Below are positions 1 through 11,800 of a DNA stretch of 42,681 nucleotides, piece by piece. Source of the stretch: an uncultured Clostridia bacterium (lineage in GTDB: Bacteria > Bacillota > Clostridia > TANB77 > CAG-508); contig CANQCT010000008.1 of assembly GCA_947589835.1 (NCBI GenBank), positions 1 to 42,681 of the forward strand, written 5' to 3'. Below the pieces are notes generated by a model. It was given only the letters and a program-made list of their open reading frames with translations, was not told where the DNA came from and made no database searches. Both the position numbers and the translations under genes were made by a program. Within the stretch, counting starts at the first letter, position 1, and each line of letters starts with the position of its first letter.

Positions 1-142
1 TTATTTAAAAATGTCCTAGGACATTTTCACTTAAAATTCGTTTTCAAAAGTGGGACATTTTTACTAAAAATTCACATAAATTATAATAAATTATAATAAA
101 ATATTGAAAAAAAATAAAATGTATGTTAAAATAAAATTAGCA

Positions 143-148
143 TATAAT
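143..148 (+). promoter_or_regulatory. -10 box TATAAT for the small RNA at ~153-274
   Basis: Exact TATAAT about 5-7 nt upstream of the closing stem of the structured RNA; -35 is not clear. Confidence 0.5.
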
Positions 149-151
149 ATT

Positions 152-274
152 AAAGAAAGTTTCTGAGGACGGAACAGGCAGCCGTCACCCATAGTTAGGA
201 GATGTAGAAAGGTCACTCTACCTAAACTTTCTTGAACAAAAAGAGTGTCAGAAATGGCACTCTTTTATTATTAA
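152..274 (+). ncRNA. Standalone small structured RNA, family not recognised, ending in an intrinsic terminator
   Basis: Perfect 10-bp closing stem AAGAAAGTTT (153-162)/AAACTTTCTT (224-233); internal hairpins GACGG/CCGTC (168-172/182-186) and GTAGA/TCTAC (204-208/217-221); followed by a 10-bp GAAA-loop hairpin plus T-rich tract. Downstream gene is convergent, so it is not an obvious riboswitch leader. Confidence 0.6.
241..274 (+). terminator. Rho-independent terminator
   Basis: AAGAGTGTCA-GAAA-TGGCACTCTT followed by TTATTATT. Confidence 0.8.
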
Positions 275-377
275 TTAGTTTTTTATTATCCTCTAAAATT
301 AGCTTTTTCTATAAGCAAATTTATTAATCGCTTTAATCTTTGCTTTGAAAAATTAGATTAAAGCATTTATATCAATT

Positions 378-1890
378 TTATTCTAATTCTATAATTTCTA
401 AATCATATATGCTTGGGTCGTATATTGATTTTCCTTCGTAAGTAAATCTAGAACCGTGGCAAGGGCAGTCCCAAGTTTTTTCTAAGTTATTCCATGAAAG
501 TTCACAGCCTAAGTGACTACATACTGGTTTAACAGCATATAATTTTCCTTTTTCGTCTTTATACACTCCTAATTTTTTGCTGTCTATTTCAATAATTTTT
601 GCTTCCCCTGTTTTAATATTTTCTATTGTTTCTTGTGGTACTTTTAGTTTTTCTATAACTAAGGATTTTACTACTTCTTTTATCATATTTCCCATTTCTT
701 GATGATTTTTAATTGGTTTTAATCTAGTTGATGTAAATACTTCTTCATATTCATTTTGTTTTCCTAAAATTTTATTTGCTATAATGTTTGCAGCTACGTT
801 AGAGCTTGTCATTCCCCATTTTTTATAGCCTGTTCCTACATATACGTTTGGCATTAGGTTTGAAAATTCTCCAATATATGGAATTTTATCTAGTGAAATG
901 CAATCTTCTGTACACCATTTGTATTTTATTTCACAATTAGGGTCTATTTGTTTTGCTATTTTTATTAATTCTTCATATTTTTGTGACAAGTCTTTTTTTT
1001 CACCTGTTTTGTGATCCATTCCTGCAATTATTAAAAGTGTTTTTCCATTTTCTAAGCTTGTGGTTCTAAGTGATATTGTTGGTTCTTCACTATTAATATA
1101 CATTCCATTTAATTCTTGTTTTGTAGTTTCTGCTCCTATTACATAAGATAATGATTGATACATTTTTAAAAAGTAATATCCTGGTATGTTTATAATTGGA
1201 TAATGTGTTGCTATTACTACATATTTTGCATTTATTTTATTTTGGTTTTCTGTTATTATTTCATATTCAGTTTGGTTTTTGCTTTGTTTTACATCTATTA
1301 CTTTTGTGTTTTCATAAATCTCTACATTTGGCATAGCTTCTATTAAGCCTTGTACATATTTGCAAGGATTGAATTGTGCTTGATTTGGGAATTTTATTGC
1401 TCCTAAAGTTTTGAGTGGTAGCTCAGTATTTTCTACAAATTCTGCTGGAAATCCAAGGCTTTTTACTACTTCTACTTCCTTTTTTATTTTTTGTATTTCT
1501 TCTTGTTTTTGTGTAAAAACATATGCTTCCTTTTTTTGAAATTCGCACTCAATTTGTTCTTCTTGTATGATTTTTTCTATATTTTTTATTGCTTGTTCGT
1601 TTGCTTCTAAATATTGTTTTGCTTTTTCTTTTCCAAGTGACATTAATAAATAATCATAGAATAGACCGTGCTGGCTTGTTATTTTTGCTGTGGAGTTTCC
1701 GTGTTGTATGTGTGCTAACTTTAGATTTTTCTAGTACTATTACTTTCATTTTTGTTTTTGATAAGTAGTATGCTGTTGTTAAACCTGTAAGGCCTCCCCC
1801 TATAATGCATACATCTGCTTTTTTATTTTCTTCTAATTTTGGAAATTCTTTTTTCGTTTGTTTTATGCTATTTATCCAATATGAACTCAT
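378..1890 (-). CDS. FAD-dependent oxidoreductase with C-terminal Rieske [2Fe-2S] domain (YhfW-like), read through a +1 shift at CGGA (1698-1701)
   Basis: ORF 1654-1890 carries the dinucleotide-binding motif (ADVCIIGGGLTGLTTAYYLSK); ORF 378-1643 carries the Rieske motif CSHLGCELSWN...CPCHGSRF. Skipping one C in ACA-C-GGA-AAC joins them as ...STHTTGNSTAKITSQHGLFYDYLLMSLGKEK..., giving 503 aa. Confidence 0.85.
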
Positions 1891-1923
1891 AAAATTTCAT
1901 TCCTTCCTTGTAATTTATATCTT

Positions 1924-3066
1924 TTATTTTTTTGTTAGCATAACTTGCATACTTAAATTCCTTTTATTTCTTAATATTTGAAATGTTATATTGTCTCCTG
2001 GCTTTTTACTATAAATATAAGTCCTTAAATCGCACATTTTTTCTAATTCTATTCCATCAACTTCTAATAATATATCTTTTTCTTTTAGTCCATATCTGGC
2101 AGCTGGAGAATTGCTATTTACTTGTACTACATAAATTCCTTTTTCTATTTCTAAGTTACTATCTAAATATGGTATAACATTTTTATCATAGGCAAATATT
2201 CCTAAATATGCTTCTTCAAAGCTTCCATTTGTAATAAAACTTTGTATAATTGGTTTTGCTACATTAATTGGAATTGCAAATCCTATTCCTTCTGCAGATG
2301 TTATTTTTACACTATTAATTCCTATTACATTTCCTTCTGAATTTATAAGTGGGCCTCCACTGTTTCCTGGATTAATTGTTGCATCTGTTTGTATTAAATT
2401 TCCCATATATGATTTTTTATTATCTTCTTCTAACACAATTGTGCGGTTTACTGCACTAATTATGCCGGATGTTACAGTTCTTTGAAATTCAAACCCTATT
2501 GGATTTCCTATTGCATATACAGTTTGTCCTACTTTACTTAAGTCTGAATTTCCTAAACTTACATATTCTAAATTATTTGTATTTATTTTTATAATTGCTA
2601 AGTCTATGTCAGAGTCTGACCATACTACATTTCCTTGATAATTTTTTCCACTTGGAAGTGTTACATAGCATTTACTATATTTAGCACCGGATACATGCTC
2701 ATTTGTTAAAATATAGCCGTTTTCCGATACTATCATTCCTGTTCCTATTCCTATTTTTGATGTAGAATTATCTAAAAATATTGTGCTTCCTGTATTTTTT
2801 AATTTAGAAATTCCTACTATGCTTTTATTTACTTTTTCAATAACTTCTTCTATTGTTGTATCATTGTTTTGAATTTTTTCTATTGTTTGTGATAGTCTTT
2901 CTATTTCTAAGGTTTGTTTGCTTGTATCATAATGTGGTGTTACTTCAATTCCTGTATATAAAACATATATTAATGCAATAATTATTACAATTAATATGCT
3001 TATTATTACTCCTAAAAAATATTTTTTTGCTCTTTTTTGGTTTTGCCTTTTTATGTACTCTTCCAT
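1924..3066 (-). CDS. HtrA/DegP-like membrane-anchored S1C serine protease with PDZ domain
   Basis: N-terminal TM segment, catalytic GNSGGPL, C-terminal PDZ-like region. Confidence 0.93.
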   Translation of the reverse strand: MEEYIKRQNQKRAKKYFLGVIISILIVIIIALIYVLYTGIEVTPHYDTSKQTLEIERLSQTIEKIQNNDTTIEEVIEKVNKSIVGISKLKNTGSTIFLDNSTSKIGIGTGMIVSENGYILTNEHVSGAKYSKCYVTLPSGKNYQGNVVWSDSDIDLAIIKINTNNLEYVSLGNSDLSKVGQTVYAIGNPIGFEFQRTVTSGIISAVNRTIVLEEDNKKSYMGNLIQTDATINPGNSGGPLINSEGNVIGINSVKITSAEGIGFAIPINVAKPIIQSFITNGSFEEAYLGIFAYDKNVIPYLDSNLEIEKGIYVVQVNSNSPAARYGLKEKDILLEVDGIELEKMCDLRTYIYSKKPGDNITFQILRNKRNLSMQVMLTKK

Positions 3067-3393
3067 ATTTACTGTTTTCCTTTCTGAATTGTAATAAGTT
3101 TAATATTTATATTTTTTAGTTTTATTATTTTAATTAAATTAATTTTTATTTTTTAAACTATTATCATTTTTTCCATTTTTTAGTTTTTTAATCATAATGA
3201 TGTGTTATTTTATTCAATATATTTTGTTATAATTTAATGTCATTTGCATCTTATGTAAAATTGTAGTATAATATATTTAGTAAGCTTTTCATTAATTCCT
3301 TTATTCACTAATTAGTGGGGAATTAATCTCCATACTTTTTAGTTTTACATATATAGCAAAAAACATCAATAAAAGAAATTGGAGGACATTACT

Positions 3394-3774
3394 ATGTTAA
3401 AGAGGTTTTCTTTCTTAATCTTCGTGCTTATCGCATTTGCTATAAGCTTCTTGGCTGAAAAGCTTGGTTTGGCGGAACATGAGAAGGCATTTGAGATTAT
3501 AATGTTCGTAGTAATCGGCATAATTGTTGCCTTCTATAGTTTGATATGTTTCTTTTCTGAAGGAACATTATTCGAGCGAATTATAGAGCCTATGTTTTTT
3601 ATAATTTCATATGTAGCATTCTTAGCATTTCGCAAATACTTTGTTCCTTGTTTTTTAGGAAAATGTGGTTTGGATATATCCTTTTGGTATATTGTATTCC
3701 AGATTACCTTTTTAGCAAATGGTTTCATTTCAATTTTTGAAAAACAGGAATGCAGCGAAGAAAAAGAAGAATAA
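3394..3774 (+). CDS. Small multi-pass membrane protein, function unknown
   Basis: GGAGG RBS at 3381-3385 before ATG at 3394 (start shorter than the track); four hydrophobic segments. Confidence 0.7.
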   Translation: MLKRFSFLIFVLIAFAISFLAEKLGLAEHEKAFEIIMFVVIGIIVAFYSLICFFSEGTLFERIIEPMFFIISYVAFLAFRKYFVPCFLGKCGLDISFWYIVFQITFLANGFISIFEKQECSEEKEE

Positions 3775-3817
3775 CCAAAAAAAGTTCCCCTAAAAAGGGA
3801 ACTTTTTTTGGTTTTTT
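3773..3817. terminator. Bidirectional intrinsic terminator between convergent genes
   Basis: 17-bp perfect arms AACCAAAAAAAGTTCCC/GGGAACTTTTTTTGGTT, 7-nt loop. Confidence 0.9.
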
Positions 3818-5534
3818 AATTACTTTTTTTAATTTCTTCATAACGTTTTATTTTTTGAGTAGTTGTTTTTTCAAGTGGCTCATTTGTTACAATAATTTCT
3901 TTTATATGTTTTACATCTGGAAGAGTTTTATTTACTTCTTTAATAGCTTGCCAAATAATTTCTTTTTTCTCCTCTTCTGTTTTTTCTCCATATAGATTTT
4001 TCATAGTTTCTTCATTGTATACAATTTTAGCACAAAGCATTGTATCCATAGAATCTTTATTACGTGCAAATACCATACTTTCTTCTACTGCTGGTATTTG
4101 GTTAATTAAAATTTCTAGCTCTTGTGGATATACATTTTTTCCATTTTTTAAAACAATAACATCATTTTTTCTACCGCAAATATATAGGAAATTATCTTTA
4201 TCTAAATAGCCATAGTCTCCTGTAGAAAACCAGCCATTTTTCATACATTTATTAGTTGCTTCTTCATTTTCGTAATAGCCTAGCATAACACTTGGACCTT
4301 TAACTGTAATTTCTCCTATTCCTTTTTCATCTGGGTTTTCAATTTTTACTTCTAAATTAGGAAGTGGAAGCCCAATAGAGCCGGGTCTTTTTTCTTTATC
4401 TGTTTCTGCTGTTACTACTGGTGAGGTTTCAGTTAATCCATAGCCTTGTATTAAATCTACCCCAAAGTTATTAAATCCTTTTATAATTTTTTTGTCTAGT
4501 GGTGCTGAGCCAACAAAAACAATTCTAAGCTTTCCACCAAAATTATCTATAATTGGTTTGAATACTTTTTTTCTAATATCTATTTTTATTTTAGATAGTA
4601 GCTTTGTAATTACAATCATTGCTTTCATTAGACTTTTTTTTCCTTGCTCTTCTATGCCTTTCCATACTTTTTTATGGATATTTTCTAGCACCAAAGGAAC
4701 TGCTACAAAAACACTTACTTGATATTCGTTCATATTTTTTTGAATATATTTTAAACCATCGCAAAATGCAACTGTTACTCCATGATAAATTCCAAAAAGG
4801 AATGTTATAGTGCATTCAAAGGTATGGTGTATTGGTAAAAACGAAAGAAGTGTGTCTGTTGGGTACATTTTTACATATTTTGAAAGTGCAGTAATATTAC
4901 TGCAAATGTTATGTTGCGATAGTAAAACTCCTTTTGATATGTTTGTTGTTCCAGATGTAAATAATAAAATGGAAACTGCATTTGGATCTATTTTTACTTG
5001 TTCATAAGCTTTATTGCCCTGTTTTATTAATTCTTTTCCTTCTTGTAGTAGGTTATTGTATAGTAATACATTTTTATTATCAGTGTTTTCCATACTAATA
5101 ATGTATTTTAAGTTGCTGTTTTGTAAATTTGAAACTGCTTGTATATATTTTTGCTCACAAATAATTGCTTCTGCCTTGCTTCTTAATATTAATGATTGAA
5201 GTTCATTTTCTGGCAAGGCTTTATCTAATGGAACTATTATCATTCCCCCTGTTGTAACTGCTAAGTACGTTGTGCACCATTCATAACGGTTATTTCCAAT
5301 AACAGCTACTTTTTTTCCGCTTAAGCCCATTTGTAATAATTTTGTAGATAGCGCTTCTATATCTTTTTTTAATTCTGAATACGTTTTAGTTACATATTCT
5401 ACTTCATTGTTATTTTTTATTTTGTATTTATAGGCTGTATTTTCTGGATATTTTTGATATGCTCTGTTAATAAGCTCCTTAAAGTCTTTAATTTCTTCTA
5501 CCTCGTAAACAATTCTGCTTTTTTCTTTTTTCAT
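3816..5534 (-). CDS. AMP-dependent synthetase/ligase (long-chain acyl-CoA synthetase-like)
   Basis: LLFTSGTTNISKGV, GYGLTETSPV and GWFSTGDYGYLD motifs. Start set at MKKEKSR (5534) because the upstream MCAFERSEKGMEFC lies in a repeat element. Confidence 0.88.
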   Translation of the reverse strand: MKKEKSRIVYEVEEIKDFKELINRAYQKYPENTAYKYKIKNNNEVEYVTKTYSELKKDIEALSTKLLQMGLSGKKVAVIGNNRYEWCTTYLAVTTGGMIIVPLDKALPENELQSLILRSKAEAIICEQKYIQAVSNLQNSNLKYIISMENTDNKNVLLYNNLLQEGKELIKQGNKAYEQVKIDPNAVSILLFTSGTTNISKGVLLSQHNICSNITALSKYVKMYPTDTLLSFLPIHHTFECTITFLFGIYHGVTVAFCDGLKYIQKNMNEYQVSVFVAVPLVLENIHKKVWKGIEEQGKKSLMKAMIVITKLLSKIKIDIRKKVFKPIIDNFGGKLRIVFVGSAPLDKKIIKGFNNFGVDLIQGYGLTETSPVVTAETDKEKRPGSIGLPLPNLEVKIENPDEKGIGEITVKGPSVMLGYYENEEATNKCMKNGWFSTGDYGYLDKDNFLYICGRKNDVIVLKNGKNVYPQELEILINQIPAVEESMVFARNKDSMDTMLCAKIVYNEETMKNLYGEKTEEEKKEIIWQAIKEVNKTLPDVKHIKEIIVTNEPLEKTTTQKIKRYEEIKKSN

Positions 5535-5603
5535 ACAAAATTCCATTCCTTTCTCACTTCGCTCAAAGGCACACATAGTTATGAAAGATTATATTCTTTC
5601 AAA
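5535..5603 (-). repeat. Leader repeat copy A (about 69 bp) immediately 5' of the AMP-ligase start codon
   Basis: TAGTTTGAAAGAATATAATCTTTCATAACTATGTGTGCCTTTGAGCGAAGTGAGAAAGGAATGGAATTT; differs from copy B at one internal base by eye. Confidence 0.85.
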
Positions 5604-5701
5604 CTATCCTACATCTTTTTTCAACTAAATTTTACAATAAAAGGAATTTTTTTGCAATATTTTCATTGATTTTTCTATACTTTTAGTATATACTTTGTTT
5701 G

Positions 5702-5752
5702 AAGATTTAAATTTTATATAAATCTTTAAATTAAAAGGTTATTTAACCTTTT
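5702..5752. promoter_or_regulatory. Two adjacent inverted repeats upstream of the NRPS gene
   Basis: AAGATTTA-N9-TAAATCTT (5702-5726) and AAAAGGTTA-TT-TAACCTTTT (5733-5752). Confidence 0.4.
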
Positions 5753-5814
5753 ATATGGCAAAATTTGTAATTTACTTCATAAAATATTACTAAAAATAAA
5801 AGGGGCAAGTATAT

Positions 5815-8800
5815 ATGGAAAAACAACTATATTCTTTGACTAATCCACAAAAGTCAATCTATTTAACAGAAGAATATTATAATAATACTAATATTAATAA
5901 TATTGCCGGCATTATGAAAATTAATGATGTGGTTGATTTTGATAAATTTGTTTTGGCAATTAAGCAGTTTGTAAAGCAAAATGATAGTTGTAGAATAGTA
6001 TTAAATAATAAAGGTGAGGAAGTAAAGCAAAGTATATGTGAATATAAAGACTTTCCTATTGAAATCATTGATGTTAACTCAGAAAATGAGCTTTTTTCTG
6101 TTGCTAACAAAATAGCTGCAAAACCTTTTTTATTATATGATTTGCCTTTATTCAAATTTGTAGTTTTTCGTTTTCCAAATAATTATGGTGGTTTTATTGT
6201 TAATATGCACCATTTAATTGCTGATTCTTGGACTCTTGGAATTACTGTTAATGAAATTATGGAAATTTACTGTGCTTATTTGAAAGGCGAAAATTATGAC
6301 GCTAAAGATGTTAGCTTGTATTCTTATACAAATTACATTGCTTCTGAAGAAGAATACAAAAATAGTAATAAATATGAAAAAGATAAGGCTTATTGGGATG
6401 AGGTTTTTTCTACTATTCCTGATAATGCTACAATTCCAAGTTTAAATAATGATTCTTACGATTCTATTAAAGCTTCAAGAAAAGAGCTTTCTATTTCTTT
6501 AAGCTTATTAAATGATATAAAAAAATATTGTGAAATGCAAAAAGTTTCTTTGTTTAATTTTTTGACAAGCATTTTTTCTATATATATTGGTAGGGTTTCT
6601 AATTTAGATGATTTTTGCATTGGAACTCCTATTTTAAATAGAACAAATTTTAAAGAAAAAAATATGACTGGTATGTTTATTAATACACTTCCTCTTAGAG
6701 TTAGTGTTGATAATGCTATGTGTTTTAAAGATTTCTTAAATATGATTGCAACAAATTCTATGAGTTTATTAAGACATCAAAAGTATTCATACCAAAATAT
6801 TATTGAAGATTTAAGAAAAAAGCAAAGTAATTTACCAAATTTATATAATATTATGATTTCTTATCAAATTACTAAAATGAACGAGGAGCAAGATAGTATT
6901 CCACATAACAGTACATGGCTTTTTAATGGTAATATAGCAGATGATATTGATATTCATATTTTTGATTTTAATGATACAAATAAACTTAATATTGCTTATG
7001 ATTATAAATGTTCAAAATATTCTTCTAATGATATAGAGCAAATTCATAAAAGAATTTTACATATTATTATGCAGGTTTTAAATAATGAGAATTTAAAGCT
7101 TTGTGATATTGAAATTGTTACTTTAGAGGAAAAAGAAAAGTTAATATATGGCTTTAATCAAACTAAGTTAGATTATCCTAAAGATAAAACTGTTGCTGAA
7201 TTATTTGAGGAGCAAGTTAAGCTTACTCCTAATAATACTGCTCTTGTTTTTGAAAATAAGAGTTTAACTTACAAGGAATTAAATGAAAAAGCAAATAGTT
7301 TGGCTTATTATTTAAGAGAAAAAAATATTAAAAATAATAATATTGTTGGAGTTATGATTAATCGCTCTTTAGAAATGATAATTGGAATTTTAGCAGTTTT
7401 AAAATCTGGTGGTGCTTATATTCCTATTGACCCAGATTATCCATCTGAAAGGATAGATTATGTATTAGAAAATAGTAATTGCTCCATTGTTTTAACTCAA
7501 AAAAATTTAATAAACAAAATTAATATTGACTGTGAAAAAATAGATATTAGCTTAGAAAATGAAAATATTTATTCTTTACCTAAAGATAACCTTAATGATA
7601 TTTCTAATCCTAATGATTTATCTTATTTAATATATACTTCTGGTTCTACTGGAAAGCCTAAAGGTGTTATGCTAACCCAAAAGGCTTTGGTGAATCTTGC
7701 ATATTATTGTAATGAAGTTATACCATATTTAAAAAATAGAGAATATATATCAATAGTTTCTGTTACAACTTTAAGCTTTGATATTTTCATTTTTGAAACT
7801 CTTATTTCTCTTCAAAGAGGATTAAGATTAGTAATAGCAAATTCCAATGAGCAAACCATTCCATACGCATTAAATGATTTAATTAATAAAGAAAATATAC
7901 AAGTTATACAAACTACTCCATCTAGAATGCAATTATTTTATAATCACATTGATGATATTCCGCTTTTAAAGAATTTAAAATATATTATTTTAGCAGGAGA
8001 ACCTTTACCAATTACTTTAAAAAATAATTTATTAGAATTAACTCATGGAAAAATATTTAATGGTTATGGTCCTAGTGAAACAACAGTATTTTCTACTTTA
8101 ACAGATGTAACAAATCAAAATGAAATTACTATTGGAAAGCCTTTGGCTAATACACAGATTTATATTTTAAGTAGTAATTTAAAGCCTTGCCCTATTGGAG
8201 TTCCTGGTGAGATTTATATTTCTGGTGATGGAGTAGGTCTTGGCTATATGCAAAATTTAGACTTAACTAATAAAAGCTTTATCCCTAATGTTTTTGTACC
8301 TAATACTATTATGTATAAAACTGGTGATATTGGATTTTATAAGGAAAATGGAGAAATTATTTGTTTAGGAAGGTCAGATCATCAAGTAAAAATACGTGGG
8401 CTTCGTATTGAACTTGAAGAAATTGAAAATGTAATGCGTGCATACAAAAATATTTCTAACTGTGTTGTTGTGAAAAAAGTTTCTAATGAAGGTCATGAGT
8501 TTTTATGTGCTTATTATACTTCAAATGAAAATATTAATGAAAATGAATTAAGAAATATTTTAAAAAGCAAACTTCCAAATTATATGATCCCTCAATATTT
8601 TATTAAGCTAGATGCTTTGCCATATACTCCAAATGGAAAAATTGATAAAAAGGCTTTACCTGAAATTGATTTTACTGATATTAAAATTAATGAAGAAATA
8701 ATTAAACCAAGAAATGAAATTGATAATGTATTGATTTCATTTTTAAGCGCGCTTTTAAAGGTAAAAGATATTAGCATAAATAATTCTTTTTATGACTTAG

Positions 8801-11800
8801 GTGGTGATTCTTTATCTGCAATTCAGTTATGCTCAATGATATATCATAAATTAAATGCACAAATTTCTGTAAAGGATATTTTAAATTTTCCTATAATTAG
8901 TGATTTATCTGATTTTATAACTGATAAGTTAAATGTAAATAATTCTACTTTTGTAGTACCTACTGAAATAAAAGATTATTATCCTACATCTTCTGCACAA
9001 AAAAGAATTTATTATGCCTCACAAGCTGATGAAAATTCTGCTTTATATAATATTGCTGGTGGAATTTTATTAGAAAAAATTCCTGATATTAATAAATTGG
9101 AAATTTGTTTAAAAGAGTTAATAAATAGGCATTCTTCTTTGCGTACTTATTTTGCACTTATTAATGATGACTTAGTTCAAAAAATAGTTCCTAATTTGAA
9201 TTTTACTTTAGATGTTCAAAGTGCAAATTGGAAGGATAGAGAAAGTTTAATAAAAGAATTTATTAAGCCTTTTAACCTATTTAAAGCGCCACTATTTCGT
9301 ATAAAGCTTATTACATTTGAAAATAAAAAAGCTATTCTTTTAATTGATATGCATCACAGTATTAGTGATGGTACATCTTTATCTATTTTCTTAACAGAAT
9401 TATGCTCTTTATATAATGGAAATGTTTTAGATGACAAAAAAATAGATTATAAAGATTATGCAGTTTGGGAGAATAATTATTTTGAAAGTGCAGAATATCA
9501 AGAGGATAAAAAATATTGGTTAAATGAGTTTTCTTCTGAAATTACTGCTTTAGATATGCCTAAGATTATGCAAAGGCCTGCTAGGCAATCTTTTGAAGGA
9601 GATTCTTATCATTTTTCTTTAGATGAATTGCTTTCAAAGGAATTATTAGATATTGCAAGAAGTAAAAATATTACACCTTATATGTTACTTTTAGCTGCTT
9701 ACTTTGTTTTATTATATAAATATACTGGTTCAGATGATATTGTAGTAGGTACTCCAATTATGAACAGAGAAAATCATAATTTAGAAAATGTTGTAGGTAT
9801 GTTTGTTAATAACTTAGCTCTTAGGGCTAAAATAAATTCTAGTAACAGTATAGAAGAATTTTTGCAGGAAATAAAAACTTTATGTTTAAATGGTTTTAGC
9901 CATCAAAATTATCCTTTTAATAATTTAATTAAAGATTTAAATTTAAAAAGAGATATTAGTAGAACTCCTATTTTTGATACAATGTTTATTTATCAAAATA
10001 ATGGTTATGAACCTGTTAAATTTGATAATAGTTATGCTGCATATATTATTCCAGATTTAAAAATTTCAAAGTTTGATTTTTCATTAGAGGTCATTCCAAC
10101 TTCTAATAATTTTGAAATGCGTTTTGAATATTGCACTAAATTATTTACTAAAGAATATATAGAAAAAATGTCTAATCATTATAAAAATATATTAAATTAT
10201 TTAGTAAATAATTTATCTAGCTCAATATCTGAAATTAATATGCTATCTAAAGAAGAAGAAAATAAAATTTTACATGAATTTAATAATACATATATGCCAT
10301 ATAGTAAAAATATTTCTGTTTTAGACTTATTTGAAAAACAGGTGGAACTTCATAAAAATGATATTGCTATTATATTTGAAAATACTTCTCTTACTTATAA
10401 CGAATTAAATGAGAAAGCAAATAGTTTAGCACATTATTTAGTAGATAATTGCAAAATTAAAAGAAATCAAGTTGTTGGAATTATGCTTAATCGTTCTATT
10501 GAAACTGTAATTAGTATGATTGCTGTTTTAAAGTCAGGTGCAGCATACTTGCTAATTGATGCTTCTCTTCCTTTTGATAGAATTTTATATATGCTAGAAA
10601 ATAGTAATAGTATTTTATTAATTACTAATACTTTAGTAAAACAAATTGATTTTTCTAATAAAATATTATTAGATAAATTAGATTTAACTTATTATAGCAA
10701 AAATAACTTAAATACCTATTTATCAAATGATGACATCTTATCTATTGTTTATACATCTGGTTCTACTGGTCTTCCTAAAGGAGTAATTGTAAAAAAATTA
10801 GGTATGGCAAATTTAATTTTATCTTATAAAAATCATATGCAAATTGAGAATTATAAAAACTTTTTAAGTATTTGCTCAATTTCATTTGATATGTTTGCTG
10901 TTGAAATATGGATTCCTTTTTCTTGTGGTAAAAAAATTATTTTAGCAAACGAAGAACAATGTAAAATTCCTACTTATATTAGCGAATTAATTACTAAATA
11001 TAGTATTGATTATATGTTAATTACACCATCTAAACTTAAATTATTAATGGATGCGGAGCCTAGCTGTTTAAGTCTATTAAAAAGTATTCAGTTGGGCGGA
11101 GAAATTTTAGATAATAACGTATATGAAAGATTACGTAGCTTAACTAATGCAATTATTTGTAACGAGTATGGTCCTTCTGAATGTACTTCTTGCTCAACAT
11201 ATAAAGTTATTACAGAAAAAGATAGTATTACTATTGGTAAGCCTTTTTATAATACGCAAGTTTATATTTGCAATAAAGATTATAACTTAAGGCCTATAGG
11301 TTTTAGTGGTGAAATTTGTATTAGCGGAGATGGAGTTACTTTAGGTTACGTAAATAATAAAGATTTAACTAATAAAGCATTTATAAGTAATCCATTTGGT
11401 AGTGGTAAGTTATATAAAACTGGAGATATTGGTGCTTTTAATGAGCAAGGTGAAATTATTTATATTGGTAGAGAGGACTTTCAAGTTAAAATTAGAGGTT
11501 TAAGAATAGAGCCTTCTGAAATTGAAAAGCAAGTATCTTCATTTGCAGGTATTACTAATGTAGCTGTGATTTGTAGGGAAAGTGAAAATAATAAATATAT
11601 AGTATGTTATTATACTTCAAATAATGAAATAAATCAAATTAAGCTTAGAAAGCATTTATTAGAAAAACTTCCTGCTTATATGATTCCAAAATATTTCATT
11701 AAATTAGATAGCCTTCCATTATCTGCAAATGGAAAAGTTGATAAAAAATCTTTAGAAAATAGAAAAATAGATTTAAATAATAATATCTCTCAAAAAGTGC

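Noticed and set aside
168-186. glnA/glutamine riboswitch or SRP RNA identity for the small RNA (GGACGGAA similarity)
   Set aside because: Only a short motif resembles glnA RNAs; overall order, the closing stem and the lack of a downstream co-directional gene do not fit.
1983-5669. Many 60-106 aa ORFs antisense to htrA, AMP-ligase, Tex, VanW and gyrA
   Set aside because: Opposite well-supported genes, F/S/L-rich products expected from AT-rich antisense, no consistent RBS.
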